A DNA stretch of 64,000 nt from NCBI GenBank assembly GCA_029572955.1, contig JAKPQE010000020.1:62001-126000 (forward strand). The letters are read 5' to 3'. Below the pieces are notes generated by a model. The model did not search any database. It worked only from the letters and a program-made list of their open reading frames with translations, and had not been told where the DNA came from. Positions 19,296 to 28,501 of this stretch are shown here, in pieces. Source of the stretch: Pseudomonadota bacterium. Its GTDB lineage: Bacteria > Pseudomonadota > Alphaproteobacteria > Rhizobiales > JAKPQE01. Within the stretch, counting starts at the first letter, position 1, and the number at the start of each line of letters is the position of its first letter. Position numbers and translations under genes: made by a program.

Positions 19296-20891
19296 GTGAT
19301 ACGGCAGATCGCAAATCGGGTCATCCTGAGCTGGGGCTGGCAGCGCGCGGCCATCGCCATGGCGGCGGGGGCGGTCTCGGTCCTCGCCCTTGCCCCGTTC
19401 GACATCCTGCCGATCCTCTGGATCAGCCTGCCGGTCCTCGTCTGGCTGCTCGACGGCGCCGTCGCCGCGCCCGGCATTCGCGGACCGCGGGCGCTCTTCC
19501 CGGCCTTTGCCACCGGCTGGTGGTTCGGTTTCGGCTATTTCCTCGCCGGCCTGTGGTGGGTCGGCTCGGCCTTTCTCGTCGAGGCCGAGGATTTCGGCTG
19601 GATGCTGCCCTTCGCGGTGATGCTGCTGCCGGCCGGGCTGGCGATCTTCGTCGGCCTTGCGACGGCGGCGGCGCGCATGGCCTGGTTCGACGGCTGGCGC
19701 CGCGTCGTCGCGCTCGTCATCGCGCTGGCGCTCGCCGACTGGCTGCGCGGCCACGTGCTCACCGGCTTTCCCTGGAACCTCTTCGGCCAGGCGCTGGCGG
19801 CGACCGATGCCGGCATGCAGACCGCCGCCTTCCTCGGCGCCTATGCGATGACGCCGCTCGTCGTGCTGATCTTCGCGGCGCCGGCGACGCTCGCCGACGA
19901 CCGCGGCCGCCTCGCCCTGCCGGTCATCGGCCTGGTGCTCCTCGGCCTCCTGCACGGCGCCGGCCTCTACCGGCTCGGCCATGCCGACCCGGGCACGGTG
20001 CCCGGCGTTGCGCTGCGCATCGTCCAGCCGGCGATCGATCAGCGCGAGAAGTGGAAGCCGGGCAACGAGGAAAAGGTCTTCGAGACCTATCTCGAGCTTT
20101 CCGACGCCCGGACCTCGCCGGAGCATGTCGGGGTGCTGACGGCGACCCATCTGATCTGGCCGGAATCGGCGTTTCCCTTCCTTCTCACCGAATCCCCGGG
20201 AGCCCTGGCGGCGATCGCCGACCTGCTGCCGCCCGGCACGATCCTCCTTTCCGGAGCGATTCGCGCCGAGCCGGCAACCGCCGACCACGGCCGGCGCTTC
20301 TTCAATTCGGTCTATGCCATCGATCCGGACGGCGAGATCATCGACGCCTACGACAAGGTGCGCCTCGTGCCGTTCGGCGAATTCCTGCCGCTGCAGCCGC
20401 TGCTCGAATCGATCGGCCTCGAGCAGCTGACGCGCATCCATGGCGGCTTCGAGGCGGGGACGCGGCGGCGGCCGATCGAGCTGATGAACACGCCGCCGCT
20501 GCTGCCGCTGATCTGCTACGAGATCATCTTTCCCGAGGCCCTCAACGACGGTGCGACGGCGCCGGGCTGGGTGCTGAACGTCACCAACGACGCCTGGTTC
20601 GGCGACAGCCCGGGGCCCTACCAGCACCTGCGGCAGGCGCGCATCCGCGCCGCCGAACAGGGACTGCCGGTCGTACGGGCGGCCAATACCGGCGTTTCCG
20701 CGGTCATCGACGGCTATGGCCGGATATTGCAGCAGGCACCGCTCGGACAACCTATGGTAATCGATGCCGAGCTCCCGAAAGCCCTGTCGCGACCGGTCGG
20801 CGCGACCTACGGAGCGGAGATATTCTGGCTCCTGATCGGCGGATTAGCAGCGGTTCTGGGTGCTGCGTCGAGGTTAACTCTACACGATTAA
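19296..20891 (+). CDS. lnt: Apolipoprotein N-acyltransferase
   Basis: The 531-residue inner-membrane enzyme adds the third acyl chain to lipoproteins. About seven hydrophobic N-terminal segments are followed by the periplasmic nitrilase domain with the Glu-Lys-Cys triad visible as WPESAF, YDKVRLVPFGEFLP and LPLICYEIIFPE. I place the start at GTG 19296 (VIRQIANR) because the track start (TTG 19224) lies inside a dispersed repeat and adds 24 non-conserved residues. It is the last gene of the miaB-to-lnt run. Confidence 0.92.
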   Translation: MIRQIANRVILSWGWQRAAIAMAAGAVSVLALAPFDILPILWISLPVLVWLLDGAVAAPGIRGPRALFPAFATGWWFGFGYFLAGLWWVGSAFLVEAEDFGWMLPFAVMLLPAGLAIFVGLATAAARMAWFDGWRRVVALVIALALADWLRGHVLTGFPWNLFGQALAATDAGMQTAAFLGAYAMTPLVVLIFAAPATLADDRGRLALPVIGLVLLGLLHGAGLYRLGHADPGTVPGVALRIVQPAIDQREKWKPGNEEKVFETYLELSDARTSPEHVGVLTATHLIWPESAFPFLLTESPGALAAIADLLPPGTILLSGAIRAEPATADHGRRFFNSVYAIDPDGEIIDAYDKVRLVPFGEFLPLQPLLESIGLEQLTRIHGGFEAGTRRRPIELMNTPPLLPLICYEIIFPEALNDGATAPGWVLNVTNDAWFGDSPGPYQHLRQARIRAAEQGLPVVRAANTGVSAVIDGYGRILQQAPLGQPMVIDAELPKALSRPVGATYGAEIFWLLIGGLAAVLGAASRLTLHD

Positions 20892-20896
20892 CGCAA

Positions 20897-20926
20897 TTGA
20901 CTTGTGGCTATGTCCGCACCCATTAT
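20897..20926 (+). promoter_or_regulatory. Candidate sigma-70 promoter for praR
   Basis: TTGACT (20897-20902), an 18-bp spacer and CATTAT (20921-20926) sit 153 bp upstream of the praR ATG, immediately after the lnt stop. The region is AT-richer than its surroundings. This implies a long leader on the praR mRNA. Confidence 0.45.
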
Positions 20927-21078
20927 CGCGCCAGAGCCGTCATGGATTGTCTGCTTTCGGGCACACAAGCGCATATGTCGATCATTCGAAACCGATCGGC
21001 GTCATCTCGTCGACAAGGTTGCGGCTAAAAAAGTGGGCGTCAGTCCCACCCTCAAAACAACCAACACGAGCGGCAATA

Positions 21079-21495
21079 ATGGCTAGCAAGAAGTCCCCAA
21101 ATCCCATCGATATTCATGTCGGAAGCCGCGTGCGACTGCGTCGCATGATGCTCGGCATGAGCCAGGAAAAGCTCGGCGAACAGCTGGGCATTACCTTTCA
21201 GCAGATCCAGAAGTACGAGAAGGGCACGAACCGTATCGGCGCGAGCCGGCTGCAGCACATCGCTGCAGTACTCAACGTGCCGGTCTCGTTCTTCTTCGAA
21301 GATGCGCCCGGCCCGCGGCCGGATGCCGAAGGCTTCGCCGATTCCAGCAGCTCGTCCTACGTGGTCGACTTCCTGTCGAGCTCGGAAGGCCTGCAGCTGA
21401 ACAAGGCATTCGTGCGCATCAAGGACCCGAAAGTCCGCAAGCGGGTCGTCGATCTCGTCAAGTCACTCGCCGGCGACGACGAAGACGCGGCCTGA
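21079..21495 (+). CDS. praR: XRE family transcriptional regulator (PraR/PhrR-like)
   Basis: The 138-residue protein starts at [15 protein letters not shown]; the track ORF adds 59 residues of leader. It has a Cro/CI helix-turn-helix ([18 protein letters not shown], residues about 34-51) and a C-terminal tail [13 protein letters not shown]. Sequence and location between lnt and metK match rhizobial PraR/PhrR. These regulators control quorum sensing, adhesion and biofilm genes in Rhizobium and symbiosis genes in Azorhizobium. The target genes in this organism are unknown; the tad island at 41-54 kb is a tempting but untested candidate. Confidence 0.85.
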   Translation: MASKKSPNPIDIHVGSRVRLRRMMLGMSQEKLGEQLGITFQQIQKYEKGTNRIGASRLQHIAAVLNVPVSFFFEDAPGPRPDAEGFADSSSSSYVVDFLSSSEGLQLNKAFVRIKDPKVRKRVVDLVKSLAGDDEDAA

Positions 21496-21613
21496 GCACG
21501 GCACATCCCTCCTCGGGCGACTTGACCTTGGCAGCAGCGGCTGTCAAAAGACGGCCGGTCCTGCGCGGGCTGGCCAGCTCGCCGCCTCATCACGTCGCCC
21601 GAGGATTTCTCCC

Positions 21614-22807
21614 GTGAGCCGCAAGGAATACCTCTTCACCAGCGAGTCCGTGTCCGAGGGTCACCCCGACAAGGTCTGTGACCGGATTTCGGACGAGATC
21701 GTCGACCTCATCTTCCGCGAGGGCATCCGGCAGGGCTGGGATCCGGCCAATCTGCGTGCCGCCTGCGAGACGCTGGCGACCACCAACCGCGTCATCATGG
21801 CCGGCGAGACCCGCGGTCCGGAAATCTCCACCGAGCAGTTCGTCGAGACCGCCCGCCAGGCGATCCGCGCCATCGGCTACGAGCAGGACGGCTTCCACTG
21901 GCAGACGGCCGCGATCGAGTGCCTGCTGCATCCGCAGTCGGCCGACATCGCCATGGGCGTCGATGCCGCCGCCGACGCCAATTCGGAAGAGGGCGCGGGC
22001 GACCAGGGCATCATGTTCGGCTATGCCACGGACGAGACGCCGGAGCTGATGCCGGCGACCCTGCAATATTCGCACAATATCCTGAAGCGTCTCGCCGAGG
22101 CCCGTCATTCGCGCGCCGAGCCGAACCTCGAGCCGGACGCCAAGAGCCAGGTGACGCTGCGCTATGTCGACGGCAAGCCGGTCGAGGTGACGCAGATCGT
22201 CGTCTCGACGCAGCACCGCGAGGGCCTGACCCCGGTCGACGTGAAGAAGATCGTCACGCCCTACGTGCTTTCCGTATTCCCCGAGGGTCTCGTCACCGAC
22301 CGGACCAAGTGGCACGTCAATCCGACCGGCAATTTCGTGATCGGCGGTCCGGACGGCGACTGCGGCCTCACCGGCCGCAAGATCATCGTCGACACCTATG
22401 GCGGCGCGGCGCCGCACGGCGGCGGCGCGTTCTCTGGCAAGGACCCGACCAAGGTCGACCGCTCGGCGGCCTATGCCTGCCGCTACCTTGCCAAGAACGT
22501 CGTGGCGGCGGGTCTCGCCAGCCGCTGCACGATCCAGATTTCCTACGCCATCGGCGTTTCCGAGCCGCTGTCCTTCTATGTCGACACGCACGGCACCGGC
22601 AATGTCGACCCGGCGATGCTGGAGAAGATCCTGCCGGAACTCGTGCGCCTGACGCCGCGCGGCATCCGCAATCATCTCGGCCTTGCCAAGCCGATCTATG
22701 CCCGCACCTCCGCCTACGGCCATTTCGGCCGCACGCCGGATGCGGACGGCGGCTTCTCCTGGGAGAAGACCGACCTCGTCGACGAGCTGAAGCGCGTCCT
22801 CGGCTGA
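21614..22807 (+). CDS. metK: S-adenosylmethionine synthetase
   Basis: The 397-residue cytoplasmic enzyme makes SAM from methionine and ATP. It starts at GTG (21614), read [21 protein letters not shown]. The signature hexapeptide-type motif [12 protein letters not shown] and the phosphate loop [16 protein letters not shown] are intact. A TTGACC at 21522-21527 may be part of its own promoter. I find no SAM riboswitch in the 118-bp upstream gap. It supplies the methyl donor for trmB, which follows 23 bp downstream. Confidence 0.97.
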   Translation: MSRKEYLFTSESVSEGHPDKVCDRISDEIVDLIFREGIRQGWDPANLRAACETLATTNRVIMAGETRGPEISTEQFVETARQAIRAIGYEQDGFHWQTAAIECLLHPQSADIAMGVDAAADANSEEGAGDQGIMFGYATDETPELMPATLQYSHNILKRLAEARHSRAEPNLEPDAKSQVTLRYVDGKPVEVTQIVVSTQHREGLTPVDVKKIVTPYVLSVFPEGLVTDRTKWHVNPTGNFVIGGPDGDCGLTGRKIIVDTYGGAAPHGGGAFSGKDPTKVDRSAAYACRYLAKNVVAAGLASRCTIQISYAIGVSEPLSFYVDTHGTGNVDPAMLEKILPELVRLTPRGIRNHLGLAKPIYARTSAYGHFGRTPDADGGFSWEKTDLVDELKRVLG

Positions 22808-22830
22808 CGCGACCGGCGGGCGAGACGCAC

Positions 22831-23532
22831 ATGACCCGCGAGAGACCCTCCGGGCTCTACGGCCGTCGCAAGGGCCATCCGCTCCGCGACGGCCAGGCAA
22901 GGCTCATGGACGAGCTGCTGCCGCGGCTGAGGCTGCCGGCCGGCCCGATCGCGGAGCTCGCGGGCCTCTTTGCGCGGCCGCCACGCGCCCTCTGGATGGA
23001 AATCGGCTTCGGCGGCGGCGAGCATCTCGCCGCCAACGCCCTCGCCCACCCCGACATCGGCTTCATCGGCTGCGAGCCCTTCGTCAACGGCATGGCGAAG
23101 GCGGTGGCGGCGATCGACCAGCACGGCATCGACAACATCCGGCTCTGGGACGAGGACGCCGGCGTCCTCCTCGACCGGCTGCCGGCGGCCTCGTTCGAGC
23201 GCGTCTACCTGCTCTATCCCGATCCCTGGCCGAAAAAGCGCCACTTCAAGCGGCGCTTCGTCTCGAAGCAGAACCTCGACCGCCTCGCCCGGGTGATCCG
23301 GCCGGGCGGCGAGCTGCGTTTCGCCACCGACATCCCGTCCTATGGCGACTGGGCGCTGCGCCACCTCGCCGACCATCCGGACTTCACCTGGACGGCGCGG
23401 CGGGCCGACGACTGGCGGATCGCCTGGGACGGCTGGACGAGCACGCGCTACGAGCAAAAGGCGCTCGCCGCCGGCCGGGTCCCGAACTACTTCATTTTCG
23501 AAAGGGCCCCGGCGCCGCTCAGGTCTGATTGA
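22831..23532 (+). CDS. trmB: tRNA (guanine-N7-)-methyltransferase
   Basis: The 233-residue SAM-dependent enzyme forms m7G46 in tRNA. The ATG at 22831 (MTRERPSGLYGRRKGHPL) fits alphaproteobacterial family starts; the track ORF runs far upstream through metK in another frame. SAM motif I is WMEIGFGGGEH, and DPWPKKRHFKRRF is the TrmB signature. The last 14 bp overlap, tail to tail, the end of the fusion gene on the minus strand, so no separate terminator exists here. Confidence 0.95.
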   Translation: MTRERPSGLYGRRKGHPLRDGQARLMDELLPRLRLPAGPIAELAGLFARPPRALWMEIGFGGGEHLAANALAHPDIGFIGCEPFVNGMAKAVAAIDQHGIDNIRLWDEDAGVLLDRLPAASFERVYLLYPDPWPKKRHFKRRFVSKQNLDRLARVIRPGGELRFATDIPSYGDWALRHLADHPDFTWTARRADDWRIAWDGWTSTRYEQKALAAGRVPNYFIFERAPAPLRSD

Positions 23533-25696
23533 GGACCTCGACGAGCGAGCGGCAGAGGACGCGCAGCATCACCTTGGCGCGGCTCGGCGGCAAGAGGCCG
23601 TCGATCTCGTCCCAGGCCGCCTCGGTCATCTCCTGCGCATATTCCCGGCACGACCGCAGCACGCCCGAGGTCTCGACGAGGGCGATGCCCTCGGCCCGCG
23701 TCGCGGCGTCGGCAAAGAGCGCCGGATCGTCGATGAGGGCGTCGAAGCGCTGTCGATCGGCACCCGCGAGGGCGGCCCGCGCCCGGGCGATCACGAAGGT
23801 CGCCTTGGCGGCGAAGAGATCCTCGCCGCGTTCCTTGCCCCATTCGGGTGCGGCCGAGAAATTGTTGACGTCGTCGACGATCTGGAAAGCGACGCCGAAG
23901 GTCTCGCCGAAGCGGCCGAGACGGTCCCGCGTCGCCGCGTCGAGCCCGGCGACGATCGCCGCCACCTCGGCCATGCCGCGGATGCCGGCGCCGGTCTTGA
24001 AGGCATAGCCCTGCAGGATCTTGCCCTCGAGCTCCGGATCCCCCCAGAGCGCGCGCCGGGCCGGACCGGCGAGCTCGGACCAGTAGATGTCCTGGGCCTG
24101 GCCGAAATGGCCGCGCACCATCAGGTCGACGAGAAGGCCACGGATGGCGTCGCGCTGCGCGGTGTCGATCGCGGCATTCTCGGTGACCGTCAGCATCGGC
24201 AGGAAATAGAGAGTGTTGGCCGCGTTGATCGCCGTCGGCAGGCCGAACCTCTCGTGCACCGTCGGCTCGCCGCGGCGGGTCGTCGAGGCGTCCTCGATGT
24301 CGTCGATGATGAGGGAAGCGGTGTGGATCAGCTCGGCGACGACCGACATCATCGCCTCGTGCGGGGCGACCGGCACGCCGAGCGCATCGAGCAGCAGGAG
24401 GCCGAGCACGGGGCGCCAATGCTTGCCGCCGCGCTCGAGGAGATCCCAGACCGGGCGATGCAGCATCGCCGAATGGGTGTCGAGGTCGTAGGCCCAGCGC
24501 GCCGGCCCGAGATAGCGCTCGAGCAGGCTGCCGTCGGCGACCTTGGGGAAGAACTCGGCGATGCGGGCATCGATGCGCGCGACGGCGCGGCGGCGCCAGG
24601 CCGGATAGTCGAGGCCATAGCCGAAGCCGTGCAGCTCCAGCCGGGCGCGGCCCGTCACCGGCTGGCCGGCGAGCGTCCCCGATACCCGGCCGGCGCCCTC
24701 CCAGATCGCCGTCATCAGGCCGAAGACGGGGATTTCCTGGTCAGGGGCGAGCGGCGAGAAGTCGAGCGCCGCGTCGAACTCGGGGACGGCGATGCGCCAG
24801 CCGAGCGGATAGGCGATGGCGGTCGCCGGGCTCGCCCAGGGATCGGCGCCCGTAATCTCGACCTGTCGCGCCAGCTGCGTCCCGGTATCGTCGAAAAGCA
24901 CGGCGAAGGCGAAGCGATCGGCGTCTTCCTCCATGTCGCGGTGGACCATGACGAGGAGCGAGCGGCCGTCGTCGAGATTGATGCCGAACCACACCCAGCC
25001 GAGCGGCACGCGGCGCTCGTCCTCGGACTGCAGCCAGCCGAGGCCGCCGAACTGGTGATCGAACCAGAACTCGCCGGTGACCTCCTCGCCGCCGCACGTG
25101 CCGAACACGGCAAGGCGCGGACAGGACACATAGGCGAAGCGGCCGATGCCGTTCTCGCCGCCGAGCCCGGTCTCGTCGAGCCAGGGCGCAGCTGGCGTCA
25201 GCCGGGCGGCAAGCCGGCCTTCGCCTTCCGGCAGATCGAGGGCGAGGCGGATATCGCCATGGCGCTCGGCAAGGTCGAAACCGGCCCAGTCGATGCGAAA
25301 CGGCTCGCCGTCGAGCCGGGCCGCTTCGGCGACGCGCTCGACCGGGCGCAGCGGGCCGTTGGCGGCGACCTCCTCGATCATCGCATCGACCAGACGCCGG
25401 TCGAGACCGGCATCGGTCGCCGTGCGGCCCGCGTTCTTCAGGAACTGCTCGACGAGCGGAGCCGAGACGCGGCTCGTCAGGCGGTGCGTGCCGGTCGCCG
25501 GATCGAGGCTCGCGACGAGCAGCATGTGACCGTCGGCACCGTCCTTGCCGGCATAGCGAAAGAGCGAGGCCATCACCTCGCGCCGGCCGAGCCTCGGCCC
25601 CTCGACGAAGCCTTGCAGGAACCACCATTCGAGCGGCGCCCCGGCGATCGAGGCGAAGGCCGTCTTCGGGATCGCGGTCTTTACCTCAACGGTCAT
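23519..25696 (-). CDS. CrtC/AttH lipocalin-like domain fused to polyprenyl diphosphate synthase
   Basis: This is a 725-residue protein starting at MTVEVKTAIP. Residues 1 to about 365 resemble the CrtC/AttH (carotenoid 1,2-hydratase, lipocalin-like) family: EWWFLQGFVEG near 23, WFDHQFGG near 211, and a beta-rich sequence in between. Residues about 400-725 are a trans-isoprenyl diphosphate synthase with the first aspartate-rich motif DDIED at 465-469. The second is altered to DDVNN (608-612) followed by KERGEDLFAAKAT. The start codon overlaps the end of the upstream cyclase-like gene by 11 bp, so translation is coupled. Inference: it builds a prenyl diphosphate and hydrates or cyclises a derived terpene. 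No crtB or crtI homolog is nearby. Domain calls are by motif; the product is unknown. Confidence 0.8.
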   Translation of the reverse strand: MTVEVKTAIPKTAFASIAGAPLEWWFLQGFVEGPRLGRREVMASLFRYAGKDGADGHMLLVASLDPATGTHRLTSRVSAPLVEQFLKNAGRTATDAGLDRRLVDAMIEEVAANGPLRPVERVAEAARLDGEPFRIDWAGFDLAERHGDIRLALDLPEGEGRLAARLTPAAPWLDETGLGGENGIGRFAYVSCPRLAVFGTCGGEEVTGEFWFDHQFGGLGWLQSEDERRVPLGWVWFGINLDDGRSLLVMVHRDMEEDADRFAFAVLFDDTGTQLARQVEITGADPWASPATAIAYPLGWRIAVPEFDAALDFSPLAPDQEIPVFGLMTAIWEGAGRVSGTLAGQPVTGRARLELHGFGYGLDYPAWRRRAVARIDARIAEFFPKVADGSLLERYLGPARWAYDLDTHSAMLHRPVWDLLERGGKHWRPVLGLLLLDALGVPVAPHEAMMSVVAELIHTASLIIDDIEDASTTRRGEPTVHERFGLPTAINAANTLYFLPMLTVTENAAIDTAQRDAIRGLLVDLMVRGHFGQAQDIYWSELAGPARRALWGDPELEGKILQGYAFKTGAGIRGMAEVAAIVAGLDAATRDRLGRFGETFGVAFQIVDDVNNFSAAPEWGKERGEDLFAAKATFVIARARAALAGADRQRFDALIDDPALFADAATRAEGIALVETSGVLRSCREYAQEMTEAAWDEIDGLLPPSRAKVMLRVLCRSLVEVLNQT

Positions 25697-26384
25697 CGGC
25701 ACAGTCCTTTGCGGCATGCTGCGGGTGCGGGAGAACGACGCCGAGGATGTAGGCAACGAAGGCCGGGTACATCATGGTGAGCGAGATCATCCACAGCGGC
25801 TCTTCGATCGGCAGGCCGAAGAAACGAATGCCGAGGATTTCGGGACCGTTCCAGAGGTCGAGGATAGCGGGGCGCCACGCCGCCATGACAGCTATATGGG
25901 CGAGGTAGTAGGGCACGTAGACGACGGTGGCGCGAAGGGCAAGTTCCAACAGGCGCGGCCGAAGGAACAGGACCACGGCGGCTGCGGCGAACTGGGCGGC
26001 GGTGCTGGCAACGGCGATACCGGTGCCGGCCAGGAGCGCGGCCCCGAGGACGGCAAAGCCGAAAGCCATGATCGGCAGGGCGCGCCCGGCAACGGCACGG
26101 GGATCGATGGCAGGCAGTTCGAGGCGCCAGCGGTAGGGCCAGACGGCGACGAGCCAGACGACCGAGCCGACGGAGACGCAGAAGATCAGGTCCTCGATGC
26201 CGAAGGCGCCGCCGAAGACCCGGTCCGGCGACCAGTAGCGGTCGTTGAAGGTCACCGCCAGCGGGCTCATGACCACGAATCCAAGCGCGGCGAGGCTCAT
26301 TGCCCGCCGCTGACGGCCGGCCAGGAGGAATGCCAGTGCGGTGACCGGCAGGCCGAACAGCTCGGATACGAGATAGTGGTGCAT
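25686..26384 (-). CDS. Seven-helix membrane protein of the CarR/CrtYcd (lycopene cyclase-like) type
   Basis: The 232-residue protein has about seven hydrophobic helices (near residues 6-22, 29-46, 64-82, 102-125, 129-141, 150-170 and 197-220). Two internally repeated acidic motifs, GIEDLIF (62-68) and LPIEEPLW (191-198), match the P-x-E-E/D repeats of heterodimeric or fused lycopene cyclases (CrtYc+CrtYd, archaeal and fungal CarR). The same fold is used by some membrane-bound terpene cyclases. A GAAGGGG ribosome-binding site precedes the ATG. The gene overlaps the prenyl synthase fusion by 11 bp. Inference: it cyclises the isoprenoid made by that protein. A carotenoid product is doubtful without phytoene synthase. 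Confidence 0.68.
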   Translation of the reverse strand: MHHYLVSELFGLPVTALAFLLAGRQRRAMSLAALGFVVMSPLAVTFNDRYWSPDRVFGGAFGIEDLIFCVSVGSVVWLVAVWPYRWRLELPAIDPRAVAGRALPIMAFGFAVLGAALLAGTGIAVASTAAQFAAAAVVLFLRPRLLELALRATVVYVPYYLAHIAVMAAWRPAILDLWNGPEILGIRFFGLPIEEPLWMISLTMMYPAFVAYILGVVLPHPQHAAKDCADDR

Positions 26385-26475
26385 ATCGCGCCCCTTCTTG
26401 CGCTCCGTGGCGAGAGCGGCAGCCTTCCCGTCTGATGGAGCGAGCAGGCACGAAAAGGCAGCAGTGCCTGTCGCC

Positions 26476-27087
26476 TCATCGCTCGGCGAAGGCGAGCCGT
26501 GCCCCGAGGGCGACGAAAACGCCGGCGAACAGGCCGCGGATCCAGGCCATGACCTTCGGCCGGGTGACGATCCGGTCGCGCACCGCCGCCGCGGCGAGGC
26601 CGTAGCCGACGAAGACGACGAAGGTCATCGCCATGAAAACGGCCGAAAGCTCCAGCATGCGAGCGAGCGCCTGGGTATCGGCGGCATCGACGAACTGCGG
26701 CAGGAAGGCGAGGAAGAAGATCGAGAGCTTGGGATTGAGGATGTTGACGAGGATGCCGCGCAGGGCGATCGCCCGGCCGGAGCGGGCATCGATGCCGGCC
26801 TCGACCTTCAGCGCGCCCTTTTCGCGCAGCGTCTGCACGGCCATGTAGAGGAGATAGGCGGCGCCGACATATTTGAAGGCCTGGAAGACGAGGGCGCTGG
26901 TGTGCAGGAGCGCGGCAAGGCCGGTCACGGCGGCGGCGATATGCGGCACGATGCCGAGGGTGCAGCCGAACGCGGCGACGATGCTCGCCCGCGAACCGCG
27001 GCCGAGGGCGACGGCGAGGGTGTAGAGAACGCCGGTGCCCGGTGCGAGGACGACGATGAAGGAGGTCAGGAGGAATTCGGGGCTCAC
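26476..27087 (-). CDS. LysE/RhtB family amino-acid exporter
   Basis: The 203-residue inner-membrane protein starts at GTG 27087 behind AGAGGA; the track ORF adds 22 residues. It has about six hydrophobic helices and the LysE-family motif APGTGVLYTLAVALGRG near the N-terminus, plus GILVNILNPKLSIFFLAFLPQF in the middle. Members export amino acids or their derivatives. It stands 91 bp upstream of the cyclase-like gene on the same strand and might share its transcript. Its substrate cannot be predicted. Confidence 0.85.
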   Translation of the reverse strand: MSPEFLLTSFIVVLAPGTGVLYTLAVALGRGSRASIVAAFGCTLGIVPHIAAAVTGLAALLHTSALVFQAFKYVGAAYLLYMAVQTLREKGALKVEAGIDARSGRAIALRGILVNILNPKLSIFFLAFLPQFVDAADTQALARMLELSAVFMAMTFVVFVGYGLAAAAVRDRIVTRPKVMAWIRGLFAGVFVALGARLAFAER

Positions 27088-27340
27088 AATCGATCCTCTG
27101 CAAGGGACGCTCGAAACTTCGGCGATGGTTTCGTCTCGCCCGGCGGCCGTCAAGATCGCGATGGCACGAGACCTCGTTTTTCCCGGCCGCGCTCGACAGG
27201 AGCCCTGGCGCGACTTATGAACGATCGACGGTCACGGCGGCAGCGCAGGCCCTCTTAACCTGGTGTTTGCGCTATTTGGTGAATTGTCTCAACGACGCGG
27301 CCGCCACGAACGGCCGCCACAGAGCGGAATTCGAACACCG

Positions 27341-28429
<1,089 letters not shown>

Positions 28430-28501
28430 AATCCTCTGTGCGATAACATTGGTCAAGCAAGACACGGACCAATCCGGATCGACAGGATTTCACTAAGCGC
28501 G

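Noticed and set aside
17415-20750. 1111-residue minus-strand ORF spanning ybeY, corC and lnt
   Set aside because: It crosses three conserved genes and a dispersed repeat; composition is typical of antisense frames in GC-rich DNA.
20869-20893. CtrA site TTAA-N10-TTAA at the lnt end
   Set aside because: Spacing is 10, not 7, so it does not fit the CtrA consensus.
21496-21613. SAM riboswitch in front of metK
   Set aside because: The gap is only 118 bp, and I see neither the SAM-II nor other SAM-class core sequences; only a weak promoter-like TTGACC.
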